NCBI GenBank assembly: GCA_038320345.1
Contig: JBBQED010000018.1
Coordinates: 1-63,776 of the forward strand
Source: JBBQED01 sp038320345
Lineage (GTDB): Bacteria; Bacteroidota; Bacteroidia; AKYH767-A; OLB10
Length of the DNA: 63,776 nt
Reading direction: 5' to 3'
The notes under the pieces were generated by a model. That model searched no databases and was not told the origin of the DNA. It saw only the letters and a program-made list of their open reading frames with translations. Below, piece after piece: positions 28,801 through 37,643 of this stretch; position 1 is the stretch's first letter, and every line of letters starts with the position of its first letter. Both the position numbers and the translations under genes were made by a program.

Positions 28801-29076
28801 AAAATACAATGCAGTTTTACCATTTTCTACTTGTTGTTTCGTTAATGCACTGCTTCTGTCTTTATACGCATTCGTCCATAAATGAAACCAGATAAATGTT
28901 AAAGTATCCGTGGATCGATTAATGTATTCGAGTTCTTCAGTGGCTCGCAGTGTATGCTTACGATCATTCAGTGTTACATTTATTTTGTAATGAACTTCCT
29001 GCTGAAAATATGGTTTTTCGGTACTCCCTGCCGTTAGTAAAACAGGAATGAATAGTAGAATTAGGAGGAATCGCAT
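25867..29076 (-). CDS. M1-family zinc aminopeptidase, secreted, with internal tandem duplication
   Basis: 1069 aa with a signal peptide at the N-terminus. The gluzincin zinc motif HEVGH is at residues 366-370, the third ligand Glu389 in WMDEG, and a GGGMEYP-type substrate loop precedes them, so the peptidase part looks intact. The C-terminal half is beta-rich and reads like an outer-membrane barrel or large accessory domain. Residues 678-723 and 724-769 are near-perfect tandem copies (46 aa each) differing at three positions. It probably trims peptides in the periplasm or at the surface. It heads an operon with lpxH and a coiled-coil protein. Confidence 0.88.
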   Translation of the reverse strand: MRFLLILLFIPVLLTAGSTEKPYFQQEVHYKINVTLNDRKHTLRATEELEYINRSTDTLTFIWFHLWTNAYKDRSSALTKQQVENGKTALYFAKDVERGYIDSLQFTADGELVKILPHEAYNDVCKLILNKPLLPGQRTIIRTPFFVKIPSGIFSRMGHLGQAYAITQWYPKPAVYDHDGWHPMPFLDEGEFYSEFGSYDVSITLPRNYVVGATGDLSEDDHELVWMSDKANETKRMNEFNNDMSFPASDPETKTLNFHQNNVHDFAWFADKRYHVLKGEVTLPRSQKKITTWALFTNNEVGLWMKSIEYINDALTYYSNWNGDYPYNQCTAVDGTIAAGGGMEYPNVTIIGSSGNAFTLETTIVHEVGHNWFYGMLGSNERDHPWMDEGINSFNELRYVHTKYPPATSGPKNELAGAFGKVGKIVGLDDLTYSQTFDLEYKVSASTHLDQPIEGLAKDYLYINYGTIVYSKTGLAFYHLKSFLGDELFDKCMQEYFSKWCYHHPYPADLEKIFRANTDKNLDWFFNEVIKTNDKVDYGICKIKKKSAGFDATIKQHGDIYSPVKISGLYEGKSVYDKWIQPSSKDTVVEIPCITCDEIVIDPEHTSLDVYRQDNQIKTKGLFKKLEPFSLNFFAHTEYPTRTRLFWAPVLAWNNYNKFMTGIVFHNKFFPYRKFEFSVLPMYGFGDHSFAGMGEASYHFYPEQGNFYDIITALIARRFAYLESVLPMYGFGHHSFAGMGEASYHFYPEQGNFYDIIPALTARRFAYLEDEFTNVEFTKQTENLHYYRIEPSVTFLIRPKDLRSTVRQQFKASAVLTNTEIISYTTNDTSPSFASIINKEANFYRIAYRINDKRAIDPWNIDLNGEGNEDFSKISATLNYRFTYSNKRKGFDIRLFGGYMFKEDPDKAYGFALSDRSATRGSNDYAYDELYFGRSEGEGFMFQQMALRQGAFKIYNPLGSYRKWVVAINLKADLPIKLPIGLYADLGTYNDLKSDLKQIYNIDASLSYDGGIYFSAIPQVLEIYIPLLKSSEINKYLDTNNIKFKEQIRFVFNLQRLNPLKLRNQIFEM
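26770..27045. repeat. 138-bp tandem duplication inside the M1 peptidase gene
   Basis: Two exactly adjacent 138-bp copies (26770-26907 and 26908-27045) differ at three bases, and all three change an amino acid (Ile/Thr, Thr/Pro, Asp/His). The unit is a multiple of three, so the frame is kept. The high identity indicates a recent event or an assembly artefact. Confidence 0.95.
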
Positions 29077-29218
29077 ACTTTATAGGATCTCTTGCAAAAA
29101 TAGCCTTTCAGTCGGAACCTGAGTGTACTTTACCTTTTCATCAATCCGATGGCAACTGTAAATACGTGTTGTATTGAATACACTATTAATGGGGCAAGAT
29201 AGAATGGAGACCGTGCGA

Positions 29219-30349
29219 TCAGGCATTGATGCTGACTCTTTCGTTGACAGTGCTATTTACCATCGCTACGAAATCATCGAAGAGATATTCTGAATCATGT
29301 GGCCCTGGAGCTGCTTCGGGATGATACTGGACTGAAAATGCTTTTTTGTCTTTCACACGAATTCCTTCGATAGAACCATCATTGAGATTGATATGTGTCA
29401 CCTCAATGTCTTTTGAGTTTTTCACATCTTCGGGATCTACGGCAAATCCATGGTTCTGGGAGGTGATTTCACATTTACCAGTAATAATATTTTTTACTGG
29501 ATGATTAATCCCACGGTGTCCATGATGCATTTTATAAGTACGCATTCCGCATGCTTCAGCGAGTAGTTGGTGACCTAAGCAAATACCAAACATGGGAACA
29601 TTAGAATCGATGATGCTTTTCACTGTACCCACCATATCGGGCATCACGGAAGGGTCACCGGGACCATTACTAATGAGATATCCATCAGGTTGCCACTGTT
29701 GCATATCAGAGAAAGAAGTATTCCAAGGAAAAACTCTCACCTGACAGCCTCTCTTAGCAAGATTGCGAAGAATATTTTCTTTAACGCCTGCATCTAACAC
29801 GGCAATTTTAGGTCCCCCAATAGCATTATTGAAGTCATAGGCAATTTTCGTAGAAACTGCAGATGACAGTTCTAATCCTTCCATCGAAGGAACTTTCGCA
29901 AGTTCTTTCTTTAGGAATTCAAGATCCATCGAATCGGTGCTGATGATAGCATTCATCGCACCTTGATTACGAATGTGACGAACGATTGCACGTGTATCAA
30001 CATCGGTGATCACCACCATATTTTGTTTGGCGAGAAAGTCCTGCACATTTTCATCAGCAGATTTTCGGGAAGCCATCAAACTTAGATTGCGACAGATTAA
30101 TCCTGCAATCTGAATTTTTGAAGATTCTGATTCCTCCTGAAAGATGCCGTAATTGCCGATGTGAACACTCGTTAGAACCATCAACTGGCGACTGTAGGAG
30201 GGGTCGGTAAAAATTTCCTGATAACCAGTCATCCCAGTATTAAAACATAGCTCACCAGTTGCTGTTCCCTTTGTTCCGGCCGCCTTCCCGTAAAAAACTG
30301 TTCCGTCTTGAAGTAAGAGCAAGGCAGGGGCTTTGGCCGTATATTTCAT
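29219..30349 (-). CDS. carA: Carbamoyl-phosphate synthase small subunit
   Basis: 376 aa, normal length. The N-terminal domain (LLLQDGTVFYGKAAG) is followed by a class I glutamine amidotransferase domain with the nucleophile Cys in FGICLGHQL and His/Glu in YHPEAAPGPHD. It hydrolyses glutamine and feeds ammonia to CarB for pyrimidine and arginine synthesis. carB is not in the window. The gene is separate from its neighbours, with about 230 bases upstream before the RNase H gene. Confidence 0.96.
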   Translation of the reverse strand: MKYTAKAPALLLLQDGTVFYGKAAGTKGTATGELCFNTGMTGYQEIFTDPSYSRQLMVLTSVHIGNYGIFQEESESSKIQIAGLICRNLSLMASRKSADENVQDFLAKQNMVVITDVDTRAIVRHIRNQGAMNAIISTDSMDLEFLKKELAKVPSMEGLELSSAVSTKIAYDFNNAIGGPKIAVLDAGVKENILRNLAKRGCQVRVFPWNTSFSDMQQWQPDGYLISNGPGDPSVMPDMVGTVKSIIDSNVPMFGICLGHQLLAEACGMRTYKMHHGHRGINHPVKNIITGKCEITSQNHGFAVDPEDVKNSKDIEVTHINLNDGSIEGIRVKDKKAFSVQYHPEAAPGPHDSEYLFDDFVAMVNSTVNERVSINA

Positions 30350-30577
30350 GATATAAGATAAAGGGGTTGGAATGCAACAAAGATAAGAAATCCCGATGTA
30401 TTTTTTGAAAATTAACGAAAGTTTGAATCTAATTTCAAGCTTTAATTAATTGAAATAGAATTATTTGTGAAAAGTGAAGCGCTTTAAATTTAACCTGATT
30501 TTATTCACAATTAAACTGGAATTGTTGATAACCTTGAAGAGGGGGAAGAAGTTTATTCGCAGCTATGCGTTAACACC

Positions 30578-31219
30578 TTACTTCCTTCCAAAATCCGCTG
30601 GAATTTCACCCCAATATTCGGTTTCCCATTTCAGGATGGGGTTGAAATATTTATTGGTTTCCAACCATTTTTCAGCGCGACTGATGTATTCAAAAAGAAT
30701 CGCATTGCGTTTAGTTCTTGCAAGCTTCGTATTGCATTTCTTTTTCTTTACCCATCCGATTGCAATTTTGGAATCGGAATATATAATCTTAGAGGGCAAT
30801 TGTTTTTGTTGGAGATAGGCGAGGGCATGTACCAATGCTAAAAATTCTCCTACATTATTAGTCCCATCTTCATGTGGTCCCTGATGAAAAAGTAATTCTT
30901 TCGTTTTCGTTTCCACTCCTTGATATTCCATTCTACCTGGATTGCCACTGCACGCTGCATCAACGCAAATGCTTTCTGTGTTAGGCTGACCTTTAGCGAT
31001 GTTATTGATTTTACTAACGGTAGGCTTATCCGAAGTTTTTTTGAAAATATGTTTAGCAGGGTTTTCTTTAAAAGCTACATCCGCAGCAGATTTCGATTCA
31101 AACGATTTATAGCGAGCATCAGGAAATCCTTCTATGCTACGTTTACAGTCATCCCAAGTTGTAAAAACTCCAGGCTTACGACCTTTCCACACCACATAAA
31201 ATTTAGGTTTCTTCTCCAT
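30578..31219 (-). CDS. rnhA: Ribonuclease H with N-terminal viroplasmin-like domain
   Basis: 213 aa. The N-terminal 45 residues (KFYVVWKGRKPGVFTTWDDC, then YKSFESKSAADVAF) form the hybrid-binding domain of the RNase HI/HBD group. The catalytic domain follows with VDAACSGNPG (first Asp), GEFLALVHAL (Glu) and SDSKIAIGW (second Asp). It removes RNA from RNA-DNA hybrids. The last Asp in the C-terminal strand is less clear. It lies 45 bases downstream of the amidotransferase gene in the same direction, but I see no functional link. Confidence 0.9.
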   Translation of the reverse strand: MEKKPKFYVVWKGRKPGVFTTWDDCKRSIEGFPDARYKSFESKSAADVAFKENPAKHIFKKTSDKPTVSKINNIAKGQPNTESICVDAACSGNPGRMEYQGVETKTKELLFHQGPHEDGTNNVGEFLALVHALAYLQQKQLPSKIIYSDSKIAIGWVKKKKCNTKLARTKRNAILFEYISRAEKWLETNKYFNPILKWETEYWGEIPADFGRK

Positions 31220-31264
31220 CGATGTAAAGATACAATTTGAAAGGAACCTGTAAAGTAGTGAATA

Positions 31265-32143
31265 TTAGATCGTGTATTGCTCTACAAAAGTATTCATCGA
31301 TTCTGTTAAAAAAGCAGGAATTATAGTTTTTTGCGTCAGACTTAATTTATCCTCATCATCGAGATGCAATAACATTTCCTCATATTTTTCAAGCCCATGA
31401 TGTTTGATGATATGCTGTTTTTTATCTGCTCTCATCATATAGTGCAACATCCCAACAGGATCAGCTTCAGGATGAAATTGTGTACCGATCATTTCATTGG
31501 TAAAACGAATTCCCATGATCGCTCTTTCATAGGGAACATGTACACGTTCTTTTTCAATCCCAAGAACATGTGCTCCAATTTTTTTCAAAGCATCGTGATT
31601 GGGTTGTATCGCTTGCCAATCGCGGCTATCAACGGCATAAAATGGTTCTGGAAGATGCTGAAATGTAATTTCATTAAATCCAGAAGTTAATTTATGAATT
31701 GGAAATATTCCGAAGGCTGTTGATTTTCGTTTAGTGATTTCTGCAAGTTGCAAATGACGACACATCAATTGAAAAGAGTGACAGATAAAAAAGACAAATT
31801 TCTTTTTGCTATTTTTATGATTGTGATCAAGCAATCTATCAATTAAACGAAAATAATCTTTCTCCCAATGTGAACCAGGTTGTTCTAAAGGACTTCCCGG
31901 ACCACCACTACTAATATAAATATCATAGCTGAGGTCAGGAATTTCATTTTTAAAGCGCACATCAAATCGACGCCACTTTAAAGTTTGATGCGGAAGTACA
32001 AGTTGTTGATTTAAGATCGATTGAATTCCACGCATCCCTTCGTTGGGCTCGTTATCATACAAATCGAGAATTGCTACTTTAATTTCCTGCTGCTCCATCT
32101 GGCTTCCGGAAGACTTGTTGACCTGAGTTGAATCCGTAAACAT
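31265..32143 (-). CDS. Class I glutamine amidotransferase-like protein
   Basis: 292 aa (277 aa if the internal Met at 32098 starts it; EQQEIKVAILDLYDNEPN looks like the true N-terminus). It has the GATase strand-nucleophile elbow FFICHSFQLM (Cys about residue 121) and the His-Glu pair in GTQFHPEADP (about 219). The domain resembles GMP-synthetase-type and gamma-glutamyl-hydrolase-type GATases but lacks any synthetase part. It begins 8 bases after the carboxylate-amine ligase gene, so they are surely co-transcribed. It may supply ammonia to, or hydrolyse a gamma-glutamyl product of, the neighbouring ligases. Confidence 0.75.
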   Translation of the reverse strand: MFTDSTQVNKSSGSQMEQQEIKVAILDLYDNEPNEGMRGIQSILNQQLVLPHQTLKWRRFDVRFKNEIPDLSYDIYISSGGPGSPLEQPGSHWEKDYFRLIDRLLDHNHKNSKKKFVFFICHSFQLMCRHLQLAEITKRKSTAFGIFPIHKLTSGFNEITFQHLPEPFYAVDSRDWQAIQPNHDALKKIGAHVLGIEKERVHVPYERAIMGIRFTNEMIGTQFHPEADPVGMLHYMMRADKKQHIIKHHGLEKYEEMLLHLDDEDKLSLTQKTIIPAFLTESMNTFVEQYTI

Positions 32144-32151
32144 TTTTACGC

Positions 32152-33249
32152 TTAAAGACCCATATTCGTTTCGCTGACCATATAATCAACCACGTCTTTT
32201 AGATCTCCTGTTTTTTCAAAGATCGCTAATTGTCGGTCAGCACCAGTTCCTTGCTCGAGCATTTTTTCGACATAGCGAAGTTCATGACGGCTTCCCAGAT
32301 CATCAACAACATCATCAACGAAGTCTAAAAGCTCGTAAATCAAGTCTTTAGTATTCACTTCTTCTTGTTTTCCAAAGTCAATCAGCTTACCTGAAATCCC
32401 ATAACGGGCAGCTCTCCATTTGTTCTCATTGATGAGCGCACGACTATAATCGCGGAAGCTAAGGTTTGCTTGCATGAGTTTATAGATCTTGGCAACGATA
32501 GCTTGCATGAGGGCTGCGAGGGCGATAGTTTCATCGATTTTCATCGGCACATCGCAAATCCTGAATTCAATCGTTTCAAAGAAAGGATGAAGACGGAGAT
32601 CCCACCAGATTTTTTTTCCGTTATCAATACAATTGGTTTTGATGAGCAGATTTACATAATGATCATACTCGGCAACACTTCCAAAATAATCTGGAATACC
32701 AGTTCTTGGAAATTTATCAAACACTTTAGTACGGTATGCTTTGAAGCCTGTATTTCTTCCTAACCAAAATGGTGAATTTGCAGAGAGTGCGAAAACATGG
32801 GGAAGAAAATAACGTGCTTGATTCATGAGTTGTAATCCAATCTCACGATTAGGAATTCCAACGTGCACATGTAATCCAAAAATCAGATTTCCACGAGCAG
32901 TATCTTGCATTTGATCTACAATTTCATGATATCTTGGATGATCTGTAATTTCTTGATCCTGCCAGCGAGAAAATGGATGTGTTCCACCCGCAGCAAAAAG
33001 TAATCCTTGCTTGGCAGCAATTTCACCAATGATTTTACGGAGATAAGTAACCTCAGATCTTGCTTGATCAACATCTTTACAGATATTGGTTCCTACTTCC
33101 ACCATACTCTGGTGCATTTCAGCCTTAACCTGCTCTTTCAAGATAACTTTTCCACCTTCCACAATCTGATGCATATGACTGCGGAGTTCCCTCGTCTTAG
33201 GATCTATGATTTGAAATTCTTCTTCAATTCCCAGTGTAAATAAAGGCAT
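32152..33249 (-). CDS. GCS2-family carboxylate-amine ligase (YbdK-like)
   Basis: 365 aa from the Met at 33249 (a longer start at 33282 adds 11 residues). GIEEEFQIIDP at the N-terminus is the hallmark of the GCS2/YbdK group. HVHVGIPNR, RTGIPDYFG and the FRICDVPM loop agree with the glutamate-cysteine-ligase fold. YbdK itself has weak gamma-glutamylcysteine ligase activity in vitro; the natural substrates are unknown. Together with the neighbouring ATP-grasp and amidotransferase genes it suggests stepwise amide bond formation. A hairpin terminator separates it from the ATP-grasp gene upstream, so it may have its own promoter. Confidence 0.85.
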   Translation of the reverse strand: MPLFTLGIEEEFQIIDPKTRELRSHMHQIVEGGKVILKEQVKAEMHQSMVEVGTNICKDVDQARSEVTYLRKIIGEIAAKQGLLFAAGGTHPFSRWQDQEITDHPRYHEIVDQMQDTARGNLIFGLHVHVGIPNREIGLQLMNQARYFLPHVFALSANSPFWLGRNTGFKAYRTKVFDKFPRTGIPDYFGSVAEYDHYVNLLIKTNCIDNGKKIWWDLRLHPFFETIEFRICDVPMKIDETIALAALMQAIVAKIYKLMQANLSFRDYSRALINENKWRAARYGISGKLIDFGKQEEVNTKDLIYELLDFVDDVVDDLGSRHELRYVEKMLEQGTGADRQLAIFEKTGDLKDVVDYMVSETNMGL

Positions 33250-33350
33250 AATTTTAGATTTTGGTTGAGGGATAGTCAGCATAATGATAATGATGGTTTT
33301 GTAAGTAAAGACTGAGCTGTAAGGTAGTAAACTTTTTCTCCAAGTATTTA

Positions 33351-33380
33351 AAAAATGAGAGCAGCTTGATCAAGCTGCTC
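33351..33380 (-). terminator. Terminator between ATP-grasp and ligase genes
   Basis: A 22-base perfect palindrome (GAGCAGCTT at 33359, its mirror ending at 33380) is followed on the minus strand by TCATTTTTT. It should end transcription after the ATP-grasp gene before the downstream ligase gene. Confidence 0.65.
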
Positions 33381-33399
33381 CCTTTATTAAAATAAATTT

Positions 33400-34401
33400 T
33401 TAAAGCTGACCGATTTCTGTTTTGGCATGAAAACGTTCAACAGGATTTCCAATTGCTTTTCCCATTGTAGCATTTTTCATGTAGGTACCCCAAGTTAGAT
33501 TATCAGCATTTTCTTTGTGAGCTTTAGCTCTACGGATACACATGTTTGCAGTAGCTTCTATTACCCATTGGAAATTTTCTTCACCCACACTCGCAATATC
33601 AGCATCAGGAGCAGGATTGCAGAAATCGATGGCATAAGGAATACCATCACGCACAGCAAATTCTACTGTATTGAAATCATATCCTAAAGCTTCACACAAG
33701 CGAAGTGAATAATCTTTAATGGTATCCAATAATTTCTGATCAGCATTAAATTTATTGTGCACGTATCGTTGATGATGTGGATTACGCGGTTCATATTCCA
33801 TGATGCGTACATCTTGTAAACCGATGCAATAAACACGGAAATAAGAATCAAATTTTATTTCTTCTTGCAACATCATTACCAGTTGTCCTGTTGTTTGATG
33901 AGATTCATAAAACAGATCCGGATTTTCTAATTGAAAAACATTTTTCCAACCACCACCATCATGCGGTTTCATGTAAACTGGGAAGCCTGTATATTCAAAC
34001 ATCGATTGCCAATCTAGCGGCATCGATAAATTACGGAAAGATTGTTCACTAGTATCAGTAGGCCATTGGTTAGATGGAAGCAAAGCAGTTTTCGGAACAG
34101 GTATTCCTAATCTCATTGCTAAACAATTATTGAAGAATTTTTCATCGGCACTCCACCAAAATGGATTATTCAAAACAGCAGCACCATTCATTGCTGCATT
34201 TTTCAGCCAAGCGCGGTAGAAAGGTACATCCTGAGAAATACGATCCATGATTACGTGGTAATCCGCCGTTTCACCCTGAATGCATTTGTCGATCTTTACG
34301 AGTTCTGCAACAATGCCTGGTTCATTTTTTGAGTTGATGTGTTGAATGAGTGCATCCGGAAAGCTCCGCTCCATTCCATGTAAAATACCGATACGTTTCA
34401 T
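33400..34401 (-). CDS. ATP-grasp fold ligase of unknown substrate
   Basis: 333 aa. The N-terminal part holds MKRIGILHGMERSFPDAL and NNPFWWSADEKFF. The ATP-grasp core shows MKPHDGGGWKNV (nucleotide loop, about residue 148), YEPRNPHHQRYVHNKF, and the Mg-binding strand FAVRDGIPYAIDFCNPAPDADI (about 248-270), including the Asp-x-Asn pair typical of the family. Such enzymes join a carboxylate to an amine through an acyl phosphate. Relatives are usually annotated RimK-like or hypothetical. The esterase gene lies 130 bases upstream on the same strand. The substrate is unknown. Confidence 0.8.
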   Translation of the reverse strand: MKRIGILHGMERSFPDALIQHINSKNEPGIVAELVKIDKCIQGETADYHVIMDRISQDVPFYRAWLKNAAMNGAAVLNNPFWWSADEKFFNNCLAMRLGIPVPKTALLPSNQWPTDTSEQSFRNLSMPLDWQSMFEYTGFPVYMKPHDGGGWKNVFQLENPDLFYESHQTTGQLVMMLQEEIKFDSYFRVYCIGLQDVRIMEYEPRNPHHQRYVHNKFNADQKLLDTIKDYSLRLCEALGYDFNTVEFAVRDGIPYAIDFCNPAPDADIASVGEENFQWVIEATANMCIRRAKAHKENADNLTWGTYMKNATMGKAIGNPVERFHAKTEIGQL

Positions 34402-34532
34402 GTGATAATTGATTTTTGGTTATAGCATTATTTCGCTCTTGATGCGAAATGTAGTTTTTCAATAATTAGTAATGTATAATCTTTGTTTGTCTCCAGATAA
34501 AAATCAGAATTCTATCGAGAAACAGGAACAAT

Positions 34533-35249
34533 TTACTGGTTAAAATCCATCCTTCCAAAATATGTTGGAAGCATTTCTCTCCAGGCCGGCCAGTCGTGGG
34601 GCATCCCTGGACGAATATCAAGCCAGAAAGGCATATTTTTCTGCTTCATTATTTCTGCTAACCGGCGGTTTTGCGGTAAGCAGAAATCTTCCTCACCAAC
34701 ACCAAGTACGATACCCATCTTCCAAAGATTTTCATCATTCAATCCACCTAAAAAGTCGACCGGATTATTGTAGTAAACGTTCTCATCATAATAACCATCA
34801 AGATGATTCGTGATATCAAAAGCACCACCCATACTGAATACATACGCAACACGATCAGGATGACGTAATGCAAAATTAATCGCTTGATAACCTCCGAAGC
34901 TACAGCCTGCAACCGTTACTTTATGTTTTCCAGTTTCAGCACAAGCGCGGCCTACAATTTCATTCATGATAAATTTATCATATACCGTATGGTTACTGAT
35001 GCGGTGTGCTGGATGAATCATTTCATTGTAAAAAGAATCTTCATCCACACTGCCAGGGCAATATATTTTTACCAATCCATTGTCTACAAACCAAGCAACA
35101 GAATCAATAAGTTTGAAATCTTTATTTTGATGGTAACTCCCCATAGAGGTCGGGAAGATAATAACCGGTACTCCACTGTGCCCAAAAATGAGCATTTCAG
35201 TTTCTCTTTCTAAGGTATGAGAATACCATTTAACGAGTTCTTCTTTCAA
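34533..35249 (-). CDS. Esterase-like alpha/beta hydrolase
   Basis: 238 aa, of the esterase D/putative-esterase layout. The nucleophile elbow GCSFGGYQ (Ser about 117), acid GVGEEDF (about 190) and His in PHDWPAW (about 222) complete a catalytic triad in the right order. GHSGVPVIIFPTSMGSYHQ forms the N-terminal strand and loop. It is the first gene of the set esterase, ATP-grasp, GCS2 ligase and GATase, all on the minus strand. It could release or trim a product of the ligases, or act on an unrelated ester. Confidence 0.8.
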   Translation of the reverse strand: MKEELVKWYSHTLERETEMLIFGHSGVPVIIFPTSMGSYHQNKDFKLIDSVAWFVDNGLVKIYCPGSVDEDSFYNEMIHPAHRISNHTVYDKFIMNEIVGRACAETGKHKVTVAGCSFGGYQAINFALRHPDRVAYVFSMGGAFDITNHLDGYYDENVYYNNPVDFLGGLNDENLWKMGIVLGVGEEDFCLPQNRRLAEIMKQKNMPFWLDIRPGMPHDWPAWREMLPTYFGRMDFNQ

Positions 35250-36046
35250 TTTAGTTGGATTTTAGGCATGCAAAGGTAATCATCAAATAAAGTCATAAAT
35301 TTCTCGGATCTTCCCGTTATTCACCTATCGATTTACTTAATTTGTTGATAGTCAGTATAATCATAAAACAGAAAGTTAATTAAACTTTAAATCTTGATTA
35401 TTTATTTTAAAAATAATCAATTTTAGTTAAAAATTGAAGTTCGAGTGATTTTCTTTTCTTACTCATAAAATAAATCTTTTTTTAGGGCCTACATTTTTCG
35501 AGTTCACATTTCTGATTATTTCTTTTAACATTGAATCATACTGTCATTTTTAAATTCATTTATGCACCAATAATTAATATCGATTTCATGGATTGAAAGT
35601 GCATAAGCTTGCAATTACAGTACTACTATAACGTTATTCGTTTGCGATACGTATAGTTAAAACTTAAAATGATCGTTCAAATAATTTCAGTCCTAAATAA
35701 AACAACTCTAATTATTTACTCTAAAACCATTTCTGAAATCGAAGTTATCTTTATAAATTTATTTCATTGCGGAATCAGTGTTGATCAACAATCTGGATTC
35801 GTAAAATTTCTGCATACGGTTAGATGGAAGTAGGTTACTTACTGATCTCCCTTTTTTATTTCGAATTGCAGTTGCTCTAATTTAGTAGATGAATTTTAGG
35901 ACTGAAAAAGTAAGGTCAATCGATTTAAATTCGCAAAAATTACAATAACTAAGTCGATCTGTTTTTCCTCTCCGCTGTATGAATAAATTTCTTGATTTTT
36001 CCTTTTATTAGCTCATTTTTCTGATTATAACCTTTAATTTTGTGGG
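35250..36046. other. 797-bp AT-rich stretch without a gene
   Basis: No ORF with coding character on either strand. It contains a 10-bp inverted repeat (TTGATTATTT at 35394-35403 with AAATAATCAA at 35411-35420). A perfect -7 box TAATTTTG at 36035-36042, just before the glcD-like ATG at 36047, marks that gene's likely promoter. No tRNA or known regulatory RNA is apparent. Confidence 0.4.
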
Positions 36047-37453
36047 ATGGAATTGATAACAACAGCTCTCCGGCAGGAGGTCATCGATGAACTAATCGGT
36101 ATTTGCGGTGATGCACAGGTTTTTACTCAGAATGAAGTTTTAGATGAATATGGTCATGATGAAACAGAAGACCTGCAATTTAATCCTGCTGTGGTATTGA
36201 AGCCAGCAACACCAGAAGAAATCTCTGCTATTTTGAAAGTTGCTAACCGTGAAAAAATTCCTGTAACGCCCAGAGGTGCCGGAACTGGACTTAGTGGTGG
36301 GGCGCTACCTGTTTTTGGTGGGATATTGTTATCGACAGAACGATTAAATAAAATTCTTCAAATCGATGAAAGAAACTTGCAAGCAACTGTTGAACCTGGT
36401 GTGATTAATCAGGTGTTCAGAGATACTGTTGAAGCTAAAGGATTATTCTATCCTCCTGATCCTGCCTCCCGGGGAAGTTGTTTCTTGGGTGGTAATTTAG
36501 CAGAAAATGCAGGTGGTCCTAAGGCTGTAAAATATGGGGTGACTAAAGATTATATTTTAAATTGTGAAGTGGTGTTGCCTACTGGAGAAATTATTTGGAC
36601 GGGAGCAAATGTTTTGAAAAACTCTACGGGATATAATCTTACACAGTTAATGATTGGTAGTGAAGGAACATTAGGTATCGTCACAAAAATTGTTTTTCGT
36701 TTAATTCCATTACCTACACAAAACCTTTTAATGTTGATTCCATTTCGTTCGCCTGAAAAAGCTTGTGAAGCCGTTTCCGCTGTGTTTAGAGCTGGTTTTA
36801 CTCCATCAGCAATGGAGTTTATGGAGCGCGATGCTATCGATTTTGTGATGCAGTTTGTGGATGTTAAAATTCCTGTAAAGGATGAACACAGAGCACATTT
36901 ATTAGTTGAAGTAGATGGTAATGATTTGGAGGTACTCTTTAAAGAATGCGAACAGATTACTGAACTCATGTACAAGTTTGAATGTGATGAAGTAATGTTT
37001 GCCGATACTGCACAACAAAAGGCAGAGTTATGGAAACTGCGTCGTTCTGCTGGGGAAGCTGTGAAGTCACATTCTGTTTACAAAGAGGAGGATACTGTCG
37101 TTCCGCGTGCTGAACTTCCGCAGTTGCTCAAAGGAGTGAAAGATATTGGTAGTAAATATGGTTTTCGTTCCGTTTGTTATGGACATGCTGGTGATGGAAA
37201 TCTGCATGTGAATATCATCAAGGATACAATGTCGGACGATGATTGGAATCAAAAAGTTCCGTTAGGAATTCGTGAAATTTTCCAACTGTGTGTGAAGTTA
37301 GGAGGTACGATTTCTGGTGAACATGGAATTGGTTACGTGCAAAAACAATACATGGATATTCCGTTCAATAAAACTCAGATAGATCTCCAAAAAGGAATTA
37401 AACGTCTCTTTGATCCAAACAATATTCTGAATCCTGGTAAATTATTCGTCTAG
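36047..37453 (+). CDS. FAD-binding 2-hydroxyacid oxidase (GlcD/D-lactate dehydrogenase type)
   Basis: 468 aa. The PCMH-type FAD domain is recognisable from PRGAGTGLSGGALPVFGG (about residue 74) to GTLGIVTKIVFRLIPL (about 207). The C-terminal part has YKEEDTVVPRAELPQLL, CYGHAGDGNLHVNI and GEHGIGYVQK, with the His and Glu motifs of the GlcD family. It oxidises glycolate or D-lactate and passes electrons to quinone or a partner subunit. The partner genes glcE/F are absent here, so a single-subunit D-lactate dehydrogenase is more likely. The -7 box lies only four bases before the ATG. Confidence 0.9.
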   Translation: MELITTALRQEVIDELIGICGDAQVFTQNEVLDEYGHDETEDLQFNPAVVLKPATPEEISAILKVANREKIPVTPRGAGTGLSGGALPVFGGILLSTERLNKILQIDERNLQATVEPGVINQVFRDTVEAKGLFYPPDPASRGSCFLGGNLAENAGGPKAVKYGVTKDYILNCEVVLPTGEIIWTGANVLKNSTGYNLTQLMIGSEGTLGIVTKIVFRLIPLPTQNLLMLIPFRSPEKACEAVSAVFRAGFTPSAMEFMERDAIDFVMQFVDVKIPVKDEHRAHLLVEVDGNDLEVLFKECEQITELMYKFECDEVMFADTAQQKAELWKLRRSAGEAVKSHSVYKEEDTVVPRAELPQLLKGVKDIGSKYGFRSVCYGHAGDGNLHVNIIKDTMSDDDWNQKVPLGIREIFQLCVKLGGTISGEHGIGYVQKQYMDIPFNKTQIDLQKGIKRLFDPNNILNPGKLFV

Positions 37454-37643
37454 TACTTTGGTAGAGTAATTTTGAGCTGAGGTACATTTGTAATATTCCA
37501 TGTTTTGTTTACATCTTTCGTCTAGTTCAAGTACGAATATGCCTGTTCCGCAACTATTTTTGTAGAATAGAGCAGGTTTAGAGAACTATTTCCTTCTTTT
37601 CTTCGTTTATTAGAGGTGAAGGCAATGGTCATTTTAAGTGGCT

